This document shows, one piece after another, positions 43,801 to 52,335 of a DNA stretch of 64,000 nucleotides. The notes under the pieces are model-generated. The model did no database searches, had not been told where the DNA came from, and saw only the letters and a program-made list of their open reading frames with translations. The stretch covers positions 124,001-188,000 of the forward strand of contig NGFH01000001.1 of the NCBI GenBank assembly GCA_002215675.1, read 5' to 3'. The stretch is from Bacteroidetes bacterium 2013_40CM_41_45 (GTDB lineage: Bacteria; Bacteroidota; Bacteroidia; AKYH767-A; 2013-40CM-41-45). The position numbers and the translations under genes are program-made. Positions within the stretch are counted from its first letter, which is position 1. The number at the start of each line of letters is the position of its first letter.

Positions 43801-45801
43801 TATAACCGTAGCATTGGCGCAGGTGGAACCTTGGAGAGGCCCCGGCGAAGGAGTAGGTGAACAGGTAAGATTTGAAACCCATCCCGCCAGATTTCCGAGG
43901 CCATCTGATTTGAAATGTGCTGTGAGACATCCGCCCGAAACGTTTGACGTTACCACACTGCCGCATCCTGCGCTGCTGGTGGGCCCGGCTAAATTGAAGA
44001 GAGGCACTGCCGATGTATCCGCTGTAAATGTACTGGCGGGTGTTCCGCTGAAAATTCTCAGGCGGTCTCCGGCATCATTCAGGAAAATGGATGTGAAAGA
44101 AATGGTAACATACTGGTTTGCCACTGCAGGACAAAGTTTTACCATCCCGTTTGCATTGTTAGAATAGTTAACAGGAAGGTCAAGCGCCGAATCGTAGAAA
44201 GGTGAACCGCACGAATAAAATGGTCCCAGAGTTCCAGATACAGGCACGTAATAATAACACGGGTTTACAACCAAAGCAATGGGAGCCGAAGCTGTCCATT
44301 GGGTGTAAACGGGGTCCATAAGGTCGCACGATTCGTTCGAAACGATTTCGCACCATACATTGTGATTACCCGCTGCTAAGGTTGCAAGCGTAGTATAGGT
44401 GATTGCGTTTCCAACAGGGGCGCCATCAAGATACCATGTATATGAAGGAGAACCTGCATTAAAAGCAGCTGCTGTAAAAGTAACCTGGTTGCCACGGCAA
44501 ATAGTGTCAGTTGGAAAATTGTGTGAGATGGCGACTACCGGTGGCTGATTAGGAGTAACACTAAATGTAAGTGATTGAGAAACTCGCGTAGAGGGAGAAT
44601 AACACACTACCGGAGATGTTGTTGGAGTAGGCCAGGTGACTGTAAGTGTAATCACATCTCCCGTTGCAAGATTAGATGTTTGCCAGGTAAGGGCACCGGG
44701 ATTTGAAATATTATTTTGGGTCAAAACAGGTGCTCCATTCTTCTTCCATATAAATGTATTAGGCGTAGGGACCGGGTTTATAAATGGTGGCGAAAAGACA
44801 TAAAAATCTATAGTCTGAAGTTCGCAAATGGTAGGATTCATATTTGTACTATCACCAATAACATTTCCCAGATAATCCATCGCATAAATGCGAAGCTGTG
44901 GAGAAGTAGTAAAAGCAGATACAGTAATGAGAACGCTGCTGAAACTGGAATGACAAACAGCTCCGCTATGAGTTGCTGTCCATCTAAGGGTATAAGTACC
45001 AGTACCGCCAGCAGGGGTAAACGTAGTATTGTTGGTATTCACATTACCAAATTGAGTTACTAATGTGCTGGGGCCTGAAAAAACGGACCATGTGCCCAGG
45101 CCACCAGGATTAGGAAAAGAGTTGGCAAGACTTATGGCATTCGCGGTTAATGTCAAGGATGGAGTCCCTGAACAAAGGGTTTGAGCCGAACCTGCATTTG
45201 GTGCAGGAGTAGCAACTCCCCAAAGAGCAATGTCGTCAAGAATTAACGGAACAGCTGCCGATGCACTGGAAGCATAAATTCTGAATGTTATAGATGAAGA
45301 CAGATTGCAAAATGACAGCACTGTTGATTGTACCGCACCGGGAGCAACCTGATTAGGAGCCTGGGTAGGTCCCATGATATTTGCATTGTAACCATCCGCA
45401 CTGGTCCTTACATAATAATTTATGACGGTGGCTACATTTCTTCTTGCTTTAAAAACCAACTGTGTTAATGATGCCCTGGCTCCGGCAGCAGGAGTAAAAG
45501 TAAACTCATAATATGTTGTTGTTGTAGATACCGGTGCTGTTGTTGGCCAATTGGTTGCAGCGTATTCACTGCCCGAGGCTAAGCATGTAATGGCACCATT
45601 CTGACTGAAGTTTGAAAAAGTCGCCAATGTAGCGGGTATCGCTGCCGTTGCAGCTAAGCTCGGACTTGCGCAGTTATTTGTGGCAGTTGTGAAAGTATAA
45701 ATACCCAACTGCGCCTGTGCAAAAGCATTGTTGGAAAAACCAACTACCAAACAAATGCAAAAAGAAATTTGATAAATCTCAGAGAGTAATTTTTTTTTCA
45801 T
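40852..45801 (-). CDS. giant T9SS-sorted adhesin-like protein, paralogue 1
   Basis: About 1649 residues from ATG 45801, which starts a signal peptide ending AFAQ; a GTG two codons earlier was not used. Order of parts: an N-terminal beta-sandwich domain (about 30-200), Ig-like repeats (about 200-510), a CUB-like core beginning YYYVPVSGTLGPFYSCG (about 515-800), pre-peptidase-like domains (ANDLPCNAQYI; NTGNYSIIV), a parallel-beta region near WFDPSNWGNCGPPDC, then the PVELLSF linker and a type A sorting domain (VFPNPAQTE to GVYFIRL). Cys residues are frequent. Probably a cell-surface adhesin; no enzymatic motif. The core is nearly the same as in the neighbouring paralogue. Confidence 0.88.
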   Translation of the reverse strand: MKKKLLSEIYQISFCICLVVGFSNNAFAQAQLGIYTFTTATNNCASPSLAATAAIPATLATFSNFSQNGAITCLASGSEYAATNWPTTAPVSTTTTYYEFTFTPAAGARASLTQLVFKARRNVATVINYYVRTSADGYNANIMGPTQAPNQVAPGAVQSTVLSFCNLSSSITFRIYASSASAAVPLILDDIALWGVATPAPNAGSAQTLCSGTPSLTLTANAISLANSFPNPGGLGTWSVFSGPSTLVTQFGNVNTNNTTFTPAGGTGTYTLRWTATHSGAVCHSSFSSVLITVSAFTTSPQLRIYAMDYLGNVIGDSTNMNPTICELQTIDFYVFSPPFINPVPTPNTFIWKKNGAPVLTQNNISNPGALTWQTSNLATGDVITLTVTWPTPTTSPVVCYSPSTRVSQSLTFSVTPNQPPVVAISHNFPTDTICRGNQVTFTAAAFNAGSPSYTWYLDGAPVGNAITYTTLATLAAGNHNVWCEIVSNESCDLMDPVYTQWTASAPIALVVNPCYYYVPVSGTLGPFYSCGSPFYDSALDLPVNYSNNANGMVKLCPAVANQYVTISFTSIFLNDAGDRLRIFSGTPASTFTADTSAVPLFNLAGPTSSAGCGSVVTSNVSGGCLTAHFKSDGLGNLAGWVSNLTCSPTPSPGPLQGSTCANATVISALPYSVTSHTTQCYGADYTSQTGICNTSYSGEDRVYQYTATGPECTSITLSGTSGTPTLAVYSGCPGSVGTVCLTPIPQSGNSVAQVTFPSAGTYYIIVDEAGAPTAFSTYNLNIQSFGLAPANDLPCNAQYIDLLVSVNGNTSCTGSASEPAAVPGCWTTGNINATWHSFIAPASGSVRIRTSSGTIGSTQIALYSLSGSCSNPANYTLLSCNRIGPTCNAPNPLISSSEIAISGLTSGTMYYVRVDGINNNTGNYSIIVVDQATPVNQQPYVAGQDCVVPLPICSPTFSIPSPGFYGTGWVCDFTTGNNSCLTSGELNSLWLVFTTSGPGTLAWRLKPYGTTYPATDYDWVLMDITSFGSDQASRIAGACPQINANNLPWVRCNLTFNALNFPSCNGSITYSTGMCSAAPSNSSPPSGAEFNTSLAVSGGQTFLLFLMNHWQNNIGFDMDFNAFGASPIIYQSPPAVVFWTGTVSTDWFDPSNWGNCGPPDCNTSAILYSGALNYPVIPTGPTAACRGLDIKTGASITLTGTAQLDVCGNFVNNGNVTAATTSTVRVTGTTSQYFDGSMIGANTFGNLWMNKTSNHMTILDNANVGGNLQLGTVTGGKIITGIKTLHVTNTAPGAISSFGAGSYVEGNLRRSLTGSAGTYYFPIGTAAKGLNLAEVDFIGTHSIPTILSYFNDAAVPIQPGPLGPECPTNNYATLAPFNNGYWTLTAEANASSATYDMLLFSNMSMVTNNTGNAWTILKNPGSGWTLNGTCNGTSTAAITKRNGMTGFSDFTVGQSGAPLPVELLSFDAHIEGVTVLTAWVTATEINNDHFVVERSSDGINFEQVGRRNGAGNSSVTLYYSLIDNMPLPGVSYYRLRQVDFDGKESFSQLVAVSFLDNSVLSVFPNPAQTEVQYSFNSDASGPVLFELIDALGKTVLSQVGTAEKGLNIVDPVDIRFIPNGVYFIRLKSLNSEIIKPMQKLFVKQTKEE

Positions 45802-45874
45802 GAGCACTGATTTAAGATGAAAAAATATTTTTTGTTGCCATTAATCCATCTGCTCTCGCCTACACCAGAACTGC

Positions 45875-45882
45875 CAAATATA
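45875..45882 (-). promoter_or_regulatory. candidate promoter -7 element for giant paralogue 1
   Basis: Minus strand TATATTTG, exact TAnnTTTG match, about 73 bp before the ATG at 45801. No clear -33 TTG at ideal spacing. Confidence 0.4.
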
Positions 45883-45959
45883 ATAATTATTCGCGACTTC
45901 TTTTAACCCGGCTTTTTTAATAATTTTAAACACCCAGATGTTATTTTAATTAAAATTTA

Positions 45960-48900
45960 TCACTCCTGAATTTGCCTTACAAACCGTGCTTGCATGGGCT
46001 CTATGATTTCATTTCCGGCAGATTTTATCCTTATGAAATATGCTCCCTGGGGCAAGTCGCGGACACTGTAGTCATTAATTTCATTCAAACCTTTCTTTAC
46101 ATCCAGCAACTCCGACAACTGAACTTTTCCGAGCATGTCTATAATTTCCAGGTTAACTTTTCCCTCTGCAGCCGTAGTAAATCTCATATTGATGCTTGAA
46201 GTTTGTGCCGGGTTGGGAAATACATTAAGCACATTATCATTCACGAAACTTACAGCAACCAAACGGGACTTAGTATCAGTGCCATCAAAGTCAACTTCAC
46301 GAAGGCGGTAATAGCTGATGCCTTTTATCGGCTTTGTATCCAGCATGGAATAATAAAGTGTTACCGAGGAATTTCCTGAACCCCTTCTTGTGCCAACCAT
46401 TTCGAAATTAATTCCATCCTGGCTTCGTTCAATAACAAAATAATCACAGTTCACTTCTGTAGCTGTAACCCATGTGGTGAGCACATCTTCACTCTGTATC
46501 ACGGCATCAAAGTTGAGCAAGTCAACCGGCAGAGGAAGTCCCGACTGCCCTGAAGTGAAAACTGAAAACCCGCTCATGTTATCACGTGCTGTGGCAGAAG
46601 CGGTGCTGACTATGCAATTACCGTTCAAGGTCCACGGTCCGGCTGGAGTAGATGCTTTCAATACCGTCCACGCATTAGCCCCCGAACTATTGGTATAGTT
46701 TAAATTATAGAGCGTCATCTTGTAAGTTGCAGAGCCGGCATTTGCATTAGCAGTCAAAGTCCAATAACCATTGTTCAACGGAGCCATGGTTGAAAAATCA
46801 TTTGTGGGACACTCCGGCCCGAGTGGCCCCGGCTGGATGGGAACTGGTGTGCCTGTGAAGTAGCCAAGAATGTTACCGATAGAATGTGTTCCATAAAATT
46901 GAACAGAAGCCAGTTGAAAGCCCGCAGTTGAAGTTCCGACCGGCCAGTAATATGTTCCGGCGGTGCCGGTTAAATTTCTTTTCAGGTTTCCTTCTACATA
47001 GCTTCCCGGTCCGCCCGATGTTACAGAACCCGGTGCGGTATTGGTGCTGTATAAAATTTTGCTGCCCGTAATAATTTTCCCTCCTGTAACATTGCCCAGA
47101 GTAAGAGTGCCCGCTAAATTGGCATGATCTAAAATGGTCATGTGGTTGGATGTTTTATTCATCCATAAGTTATCGAATGCACTCGAGCCAATCATATTGC
47201 CGTCAAAATACTGCGCTCCCGTTCCCATAACCCGCACGGTGGATGTTGGAGCAGCTATCAGACTCCCGTTGTTCACATAATTGCGGCAGATATCTAATTG
47301 CCTTCCGGCATTAATGGTAACCGAGGCGCCTGCTTTAATATCAAGGTCGCGGCACACAGCACCATTGGCATTAATCACAGGCATAAATGCAGAGCCGACA
47401 GTAATAACTGCTGTAGTGCTACAGTTAGGAGGGCCGCAGTTTCCCCAGTTAACAGGGTCAAACCAGTCCGTAGTATTTGCTCCTGCTGTCCAGTACAAGA
47501 CACTTGGTGGATTCTGATATGCAATAGGTGAAACACCGAAGGCATTAAAATCTATGGTGAATCCTCTTTGGTTTTGAGTCCAGTTGCTTAGATGGAGAAG
47601 GAATGTTTGATTGGGAGTAACAGCAAGAGAAGAACAGAAGCTGGGGCCAAATGGGCTCGTTGATATAGCAGTTGAAGACGGGCACATGCCTGTTTGATAC
47701 TGAGAGGTTGCACAAGGTGCAAATAAGATAACATCGCTGATGTTGCAGCGCACCCAAGGCAAGTTATTGTTATTTATCTGCGGGCATGCGTTAGCTATGC
47801 GTGTTGCCTGGTCAGGCCCGAAAGAAGTTATGTCCATCAGTATCCAGTCGTAATCAACATACGTACTCCCGTTAGGTGTTAACAGCCATGATAACATTCC
47901 GGTGCCATTGGTAGTAAATACGTACCAGGCAGAAGAACGTTCTCCGGCAAACATGCAGGTATTATTTACGGTTCCGAAATCGCAAACCCATCCTGTAGAA
48001 ATAAAACCGGGGTCCCCCACCTGGAATGTGCTGTTACAAACCGTCATAGGCACAACGCAATCCTGCCCGTCAGAATAGGGCTGCTGTGTGCTGTTTACAT
48101 CGGCAACAATAATGCTGTAATTACCGGTGTTGTTATTTCTTCCGTCCACTCTTATGTAGTATATGGTATTTGGTACAAGGTTGCTGTATATAATATCAGA
48201 CGAGGAAGGACTTGGAGTGGATGCACAACTTGGCCCCGCCTGGCTACACGCAATCAGGCTAAGCGAATTGCAGTTGCCGGAATAAAGTGCAATTTGAGTC
48301 ATATCAATAGTTCCCGGAGTAGTTCTAATATGTACAGCAGACGGATTGGGAGTAGCAGGAGAAGTGAAACTGTACCAGGTTGTATTCAAATTGCCTCCGG
48401 TCCAACAACCGGGAACAGCAGGTTCTGATGCCGAGCCGGTGCATGAGTTGTTACCGTTTGCGTTCACCAGCAAGTCAAGATACTGAGCGTTGCAAGGCAG
48501 ATCATTAGCCGGTGCAAGTCCGAATGACTGAATGTTGAGGTTGTAATTTGAAAAAGCTGTTGCTCCACCGGCTTCATCAACGATAATGTAATATGTTCCC
48601 GCAGAGGGAAAAGTTACCTGCGCAACAGAATTTCCCGATTGCGGTATAGGAGTAAGGCAAACTGTGCCCGCGGCACCAGGGCATCCGGTGTAAACTGAAA
48701 GTGTAGGTGTTCCACTCGTTCCTGACAATGTCATGCTTGTACACTCCGGTCCGGTTGCCGTGTATTGATAAACGCGGTCTTCGCCATTGTATGTTGTATT
48801 ACAGATTCCTGACTGCAACTGGTAATCCGAACCATAACACTGTGTTGTGTGACTGGTTACTGAGTATGGTAATGCAGCAATTACCGTGGGGTTTCCACAA

Positions 48901-50819
48901 GTGGAACCGGGCAACGGCCCTGCTGAAGGAGTTGGTGAACAGGTAATGTTTGATACCCATCCTGCAGAATTACCAAAACCGTCTGATTTAAAATGCGCAG
49001 TAAGACATCCTCCTGAAACATTAGAGGTTACCACGCTGCCGCATCCTGCGCTGCTGGTAGGTCCGGCTAAATTGAAAAGAGGCGCGCCCGATGTATCAGC
49101 CGTAAAAGTGCTCGAAGGGGTTCCGCTGAAAATTCTCAGGCGGTCTCCGGCATCACTCAGACTAATGGACGTGAAAGAAATGGTGACGTACTGGCTTGCT
49201 ACTGCCGGGCAAAGTTTTACAAGCCCGTTTGCACTGTTCGAATAGTTTACAGGAAGGTCAAGCGCTGAATCATAGAAAGGCGAACCGCATGAATAAAATG
49301 GTCCCAGAGTTCCTGATGCAGGCACGTAATAATAGCATGGGTCTACAACCAAAGCAACAGGAGGAGATGTTGCCACATTATTAAAAATTGGGGGAGCACT
49401 GTCACAGGGTTCGCTGGAAGTAGCATCACACCAAATGTTATGAGTACCTACTGACAATGTTGCGGACGTAATGTATGTGCTGGCTGTTCCCACTGGAGCA
49501 CCGTCAAGGTACCATTGATACGTAGGAGTTCCCGCTTCAAGGGGATATGCAGTGAAAGTTACCTGGTTGCCGCGGCAGATAGTATCTGTGGGAAAGTTGT
49601 GTCCAATGGTAACCAATGGCGGCTGGTTGGCGGTAACGGTGAACTGATCGCTTTGGGATATCCTTGGATTGGGTGACATGCATGCTCCGGGCCAGTTAAC
49701 TTCAAGGGTCACAACGTCATTATTCGCAAGCGATGACGTAGAATAAGTGGCAGAAAAATAATTTCCAACATTATTTTGAACCAGCACAGGTGCACCATTT
49801 ACTTTCCATGTATATGTGTTGGGCGTTACATTGATAAAGGGAGAATTAACATAGAAATCTACCTCTTCAAACTGGCAAATGGTAGGATTAGGCGGAATAG
49901 GATTACCAAAAATGTCGAGGGTATAAGTGGTTAGAGCAGGAGGAGTACTTGGATTATTAACCGTTACAGTAACGGTATTGCTTGTTAGAGGACATGCGCC
50001 ACCAACGGCACAGCGGTATTGATAACTGCCGGCCGCAAGACCGGAAACAGTAAGCGAAGAAGTAGTGTTACCTGAATACACTGCACCTGCAGGAGTACCG
50101 TTAACTACAGGTAGACCTGTCGGAACATAAATCCATTGGTATGTCCATGAAGGCCCCGATGATGTTGTTAAACTAATTGCAGTCGAACCGCCTGCACAAA
50201 CGGGATTCGGAGAAGCAGCGGGCTGTGATGATATACCGATAATGGTTTGTGTACCTCCAATATTACCTGCACCTGCCGGAGTAGGGCTTCCCCCTGTTAT
50301 GGTAAGGTTCGTTGTTGCTAAAGCTGCTACCGTTACTGTATTTCCAATTGTCGGAGTTGAAGCAACATCCATAGTTATCCAAAAATAATAAGTTCCTCCA
50401 TTGGTATTCATAAGAGTAGCTAAAAAACCAGCCGCGGGAAATGTTTGAAGCCCTGGACCGCCTGGAGTTAATGTTTGGATTAAAGTAGTGGCTGTTGCAA
50501 AACTTGTATTAGTACCTCGCCATAATTTAAAATTTAAAATGCTTGCAGCAGCATACCCGGCATTAGTTGTAAAACTTAACCCAGTTAAACTGCTCGCTGT
50601 CAAACTCCCTGCAGAACCGATAGTAAAATAATAAATAGGAACTTTTACTGCATTGGGACATACATTAGCTGCGGCAACAGCAGGATTAGGTGATGCAAGC
50701 GTATAGATCCACGCAGCTTTCGTTGCTAATGGGAATAAAAAAAATATCACAGAGAATGCAACTATTATTGCATTACGTATTACAGATGTCAGGTTTAAAA
50801 CCGGGTAATTTTTTCTCAT
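45960..50819 (-). CDS. giant T9SS-sorted adhesin-like protein, paralogue 2
   Basis: 1619 residues with a signal peptide (through ATKAA). The N-terminal part differs from paralogue 1: a BatD/Big-like domain with SPNPAVAAANVCPNAVKVPIYYF and an Ig-like segment (about 200-290). From about residue 385 on it follows paralogue 1 domain by domain: the QPPLVTIGHNFPTDTICRG Ig-like unit, a CUB-like core (YYYVPASGTLGPFYSCG), the ANDLPCNAQYL and NTGNYSIIV repeats, the WFDPVNWGNCGPPNC region, a PVDLLNF linker and a type A sorting domain (VFPNPAQTS to GAYFIRI). Same strand and order, 158 bp upstream of paralogue 1, so a tandem duplication with a replaced N-terminus. Confidence 0.88.
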   Translation of the reverse strand: MRKNYPVLNLTSVIRNAIIVAFSVIFFLFPLATKAAWIYTLASPNPAVAAANVCPNAVKVPIYYFTIGSAGSLTASSLTGLSFTTNAGYAAASILNFKLWRGTNTSFATATTLIQTLTPGGPGLQTFPAAGFLATLMNTNGGTYYFWITMDVASTPTIGNTVTVAALATTNLTITGGSPTPAGAGNIGGTQTIIGISSQPAASPNPVCAGGSTAISLTTSSGPSWTYQWIYVPTGLPVVNGTPAGAVYSGNTTSSLTVSGLAAGSYQYRCAVGGACPLTSNTVTVTVNNPSTPPALTTYTLDIFGNPIPPNPTICQFEEVDFYVNSPFINVTPNTYTWKVNGAPVLVQNNVGNYFSATYSTSSLANNDVVTLEVNWPGACMSPNPRISQSDQFTVTANQPPLVTIGHNFPTDTICRGNQVTFTAYPLEAGTPTYQWYLDGAPVGTASTYITSATLSVGTHNIWCDATSSEPCDSAPPIFNNVATSPPVALVVDPCYYYVPASGTLGPFYSCGSPFYDSALDLPVNYSNSANGLVKLCPAVASQYVTISFTSISLSDAGDRLRIFSGTPSSTFTADTSGAPLFNLAGPTSSAGCGSVVTSNVSGGCLTAHFKSDGFGNSAGWVSNITCSPTPSAGPLPGSTCGNPTVIAALPYSVTSHTTQCYGSDYQLQSGICNTTYNGEDRVYQYTATGPECTSMTLSGTSGTPTLSVYTGCPGAAGTVCLTPIPQSGNSVAQVTFPSAGTYYIIVDEAGGATAFSNYNLNIQSFGLAPANDLPCNAQYLDLLVNANGNNSCTGSASEPAVPGCWTGGNLNTTWYSFTSPATPNPSAVHIRTTPGTIDMTQIALYSGNCNSLSLIACSQAGPSCASTPSPSSSDIIYSNLVPNTIYYIRVDGRNNNTGNYSIIVADVNSTQQPYSDGQDCVVPMTVCNSTFQVGDPGFISTGWVCDFGTVNNTCMFAGERSSAWYVFTTNGTGMLSWLLTPNGSTYVDYDWILMDITSFGPDQATRIANACPQINNNNLPWVRCNISDVILFAPCATSQYQTGMCPSSTAISTSPFGPSFCSSLAVTPNQTFLLHLSNWTQNQRGFTIDFNAFGVSPIAYQNPPSVLYWTAGANTTDWFDPVNWGNCGPPNCSTTAVITVGSAFMPVINANGAVCRDLDIKAGASVTINAGRQLDICRNYVNNGSLIAAPTSTVRVMGTGAQYFDGNMIGSSAFDNLWMNKTSNHMTILDHANLAGTLTLGNVTGGKIITGSKILYSTNTAPGSVTSGGPGSYVEGNLKRNLTGTAGTYYWPVGTSTAGFQLASVQFYGTHSIGNILGYFTGTPVPIQPGPLGPECPTNDFSTMAPLNNGYWTLTANANAGSATYKMTLYNLNYTNSSGANAWTVLKASTPAGPWTLNGNCIVSTASATARDNMSGFSVFTSGQSGLPLPVDLLNFDAVIQSEDVLTTWVTATEVNCDYFVIERSQDGINFEMVGTRRGSGNSSVTLYYSMLDTKPIKGISYYRLREVDFDGTDTKSRLVAVSFVNDNVLNVFPNPAQTSSINMRFTTAAEGKVNLEIIDMLGKVQLSELLDVKKGLNEINDYSVRDLPQGAYFIRIKSAGNEIIEPMQARFVRQIQE

Positions 50820-50831
50820 CTCAGGCGTATT

Positions 50832-50849
50832 AATTCATGCGCATGAATT
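50832..50849. promoter_or_regulatory. 18-bp perfect palindrome at the predicted start site of giant paralogue 2
   Basis: AATTCATGCGCATGAATT, perfect inverted repeat, 13 bp upstream of the ATG and beginning right where transcription should start from the promoter at 50858-50887. Possible operator or 5' hairpin. Confidence 0.6.
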
Positions 50850-50857
50850 CAGTGCAT

Positions 50858-50887
50858 CAAAGATAGCAGAAAATTAATCAATACCAA
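50858..50887 (-). promoter_or_regulatory. candidate promoter of giant paralogue 2
   Basis: Minus strand TTG (50885-50887), a 19-bp spacer and TATCTTTG (50858-50865), both exact to the Bacteroidota consensus and spacing. The best promoter match in the window. Confidence 0.65.
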
Positions 50888-51160
50888 CACCTTATTTGAC
50901 AAAATGCCATATAGCTTTGGTGAAAGAATACTATTATGTAGTGAATGCAAATTGAAGCGTAATCTTGTTGCGGTTAAATAAAATCATCGGGGATAATTTA
51001 TCTCCGGTTGAGTTAACAAATCATTGCAAATTTTTTTCTGCGAGCACCAGAGTAATCCGCAGGAAACACTTTATTGCATAACGTTCTTGCCGGCAGCAAC
51101 TACATCACGGACATTGCAGAAAACTAAACCTTTCTTATTCTACGTGCGTTATACTGCTTT
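50888..51160. other. intergenic region with no recognised gene
   Basis: About 270 bp between the divergent paralogue 2 and a small plus-strand ORF. No open frame, tRNA or terminator seen. Confidence 0.4.
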
Positions 51161-51421
51161 ATGAAACCGATGCCCGACAATGATTTTAATGAGATGAGGC
51201 GCCTGTTTAATGCAGGAGAAAAAAACGCTCGCAGCAATTCACGCTTCGCTACGGAGTTTGAAAAAGCAGCGCTCTCCATAGTGCTCAAGCTCTATCCTAA
51301 AATCATGGATAAGCTTGATCCGCACGAAATTGTTCAGCTGGGAAATATTCTTTTGCGTTACAGCCGCTCGCTTGCCAGCGACATCGGTAATCTTACTTCA
51401 ACCTCGCGCAACAGGCAGTAG
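51161..51421 (+). CDS. small hypothetical helical protein
   Basis: 86 residues, hydrophilic, no signal peptide. The middle (FATEFEKAALSIVLKLYPKIMDKLDPHEIVQLGNILLRYSRSLASD) looks helical with regular hydrophobic spacing. ATG 51161 or ATG 51170 can start it. Unknown family. It is on plus between minus-strand genes; the repeat tract at 51428 follows its stop. Confidence 0.6.
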   Translation: MKPMPDNDFNEMRRLFNAGEKNARSNSRFATEFEKAALSIVLKLYPKIMDKLDPHEIVQLGNILLRYSRSLASDIGNLTSTSRNRQ

Positions 51422-51427
51422 AAAAAG

Positions 51428-51456
51428 TTATAAGTTATTTGTTATTCGTAATTCGG
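51428..51456. repeat. short TTATNNGTAATTCG-type repeat tract
   Basis: TTATAAGTTATTTGTTATTCGTAATTCG: a degenerate run of 7-8 bp units between two genes that converge. Confidence 0.45.
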
Positions 51457-51497
51457 AAAAAGAAATTGAAATTTCTTTCTCGCGTTGTTCTATGTGT

Positions 51498-51902
51498 TTA
51501 CCTTATCGTAAAACCCAATGCAGGAACAAAAGGATGACTGCCATCTAGCATTTCCGTTCGGATATATTCAAAATACAATTTATTTCCGGGCTGAATTTTT
51601 TGCAGTTGTTCTTTCATTTCGGGAGTGAGCATTTCTGAGCTGCTGTCAAAGACGTGTCCACCAGCCTGGTCATAAACACTCATTTTAAATGCAGTAACTT
51701 TTCCCCTGAAGGGATTTTTTTTGGCATCAGTGACGAGTGCATTAAGAGCAGAAATATTTCTTGCCTCATGCCCGGTGATAGAATCGGTTGAATTATTCAT
51801 CAGCACACCGGCGGAGCTTACAGCCACAGCACGAAAGTTCTGCGCGCAACACCAAAATGATTGCAATAAAAAAATACCTGCATAAATCAAAAAAGATTTC
51901 AT
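51498..51902 (-). CDS. exported protein with GldM C-terminal-like domain
   Basis: 134 residues with a signal peptide ending CCAQ. The mature part resembles one of the repeated domains at the C-terminus of GldM, a core T9SS/gliding component: FKMSVYDQAGGHVFDSSSEMLTPEMKEQLQKIQPGNKLYFEYIR..., ending LGFTIR. Single domain only, far shorter than GldM (about 500 residues), with no transmembrane helix of the GldLM motor. Start overlaps the stop of the upstream gene by one base (TAATG). Role inferred only from the domain similarity. Confidence 0.65.
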   Translation of the reverse strand: MKSFLIYAGIFLLQSFWCCAQNFRAVAVSSAGVLMNNSTDSITGHEARNISALNALVTDAKKNPFRGKVTAFKMSVYDQAGGHVFDSSSEMLTPEMKEQLQKIQPGNKLYFEYIRTEMLDGSHPFVPALGFTIR

Positions 51903-52303
51903 TAGTTTTTTGTCTCGATATTCTGAAAGGTAATTTTATGCTTGCCCTCGTCATTAATAATGATGAACGTTTGCTCTGCCACGGCGCGGGCGTATTTTAC
52001 TTTGTAGATGAGCTGAACAGTGGAGGGGTCATCCAATCCATGCTCAGTTACCTTTGAATCCGCAAGCTCAAAAGACTCAATGGCACCTATGGTATCTTTA
52101 ATCTTCTTCAGCTTTTCTATTTTCTGTTCTAACGGTTCGCTTTCATTAAATGAGGCAGTAAAGTAATCATTGATTTTATCGTACTGCTCCTTCTTCTGGT
52201 CAGTCAGAAAATTTTCTGCAACGGCACGCGCTTTTATGAGGTCAACTTTGTTCCATCCGCATGAGACAAAAAATAAAATCAGCAGATAAAAAAACTTTTT
52301 CAT
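51902..52303 (-). CDS. small lipoprotein, NTF2/DUF4878-like
   Basis: 133 residues with a lipobox (ILFFVSCGWN). The mature part starts with a helix (LIKARAVAENFLTDQKKEQYDKINDYFTASF) and continues into strands (VQLIYKVKYARAVAEQTFIIIND), the layout of NTF2-like/DUF4878 periplasmic lipoproteins. No enzymatic motif. One-base overlap with the GldM-C-like gene downstream and 32 bp behind the cytochrome gene; probably one transcription unit. Confidence 0.68.
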   Translation of the reverse strand: MKKFFYLLILFFVSCGWNKVDLIKARAVAENFLTDQKKEQYDKINDYFTASFNESEPLEQKIEKLKKIKDTIGAIESFELADSKVTEHGLDDPSTVQLIYKVKYARAVAEQTFIIINDEGKHKITFQNIETKN

Positions 52304-52335
52304 TACCCCGGAAATAAAAAATAAATACGGCTAAA

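Noticed and set aside
43814-49245. Two similar plus-strand ORFs (43814-44167 and 48886-49245) antisense to the giant paralogues
   Set aside because: They resemble each other only because the paralogue cores are nearly identical on the opposite strand; the similarity is inherited, not evidence of a gene.
40852-50819. Repetitive appearance of the giant adhesin region as a possible CRISPR or integron array
   Set aside because: No regular direct repeats with unique spacers, no attC-like sites, and the whole span is continuous coding sequence.
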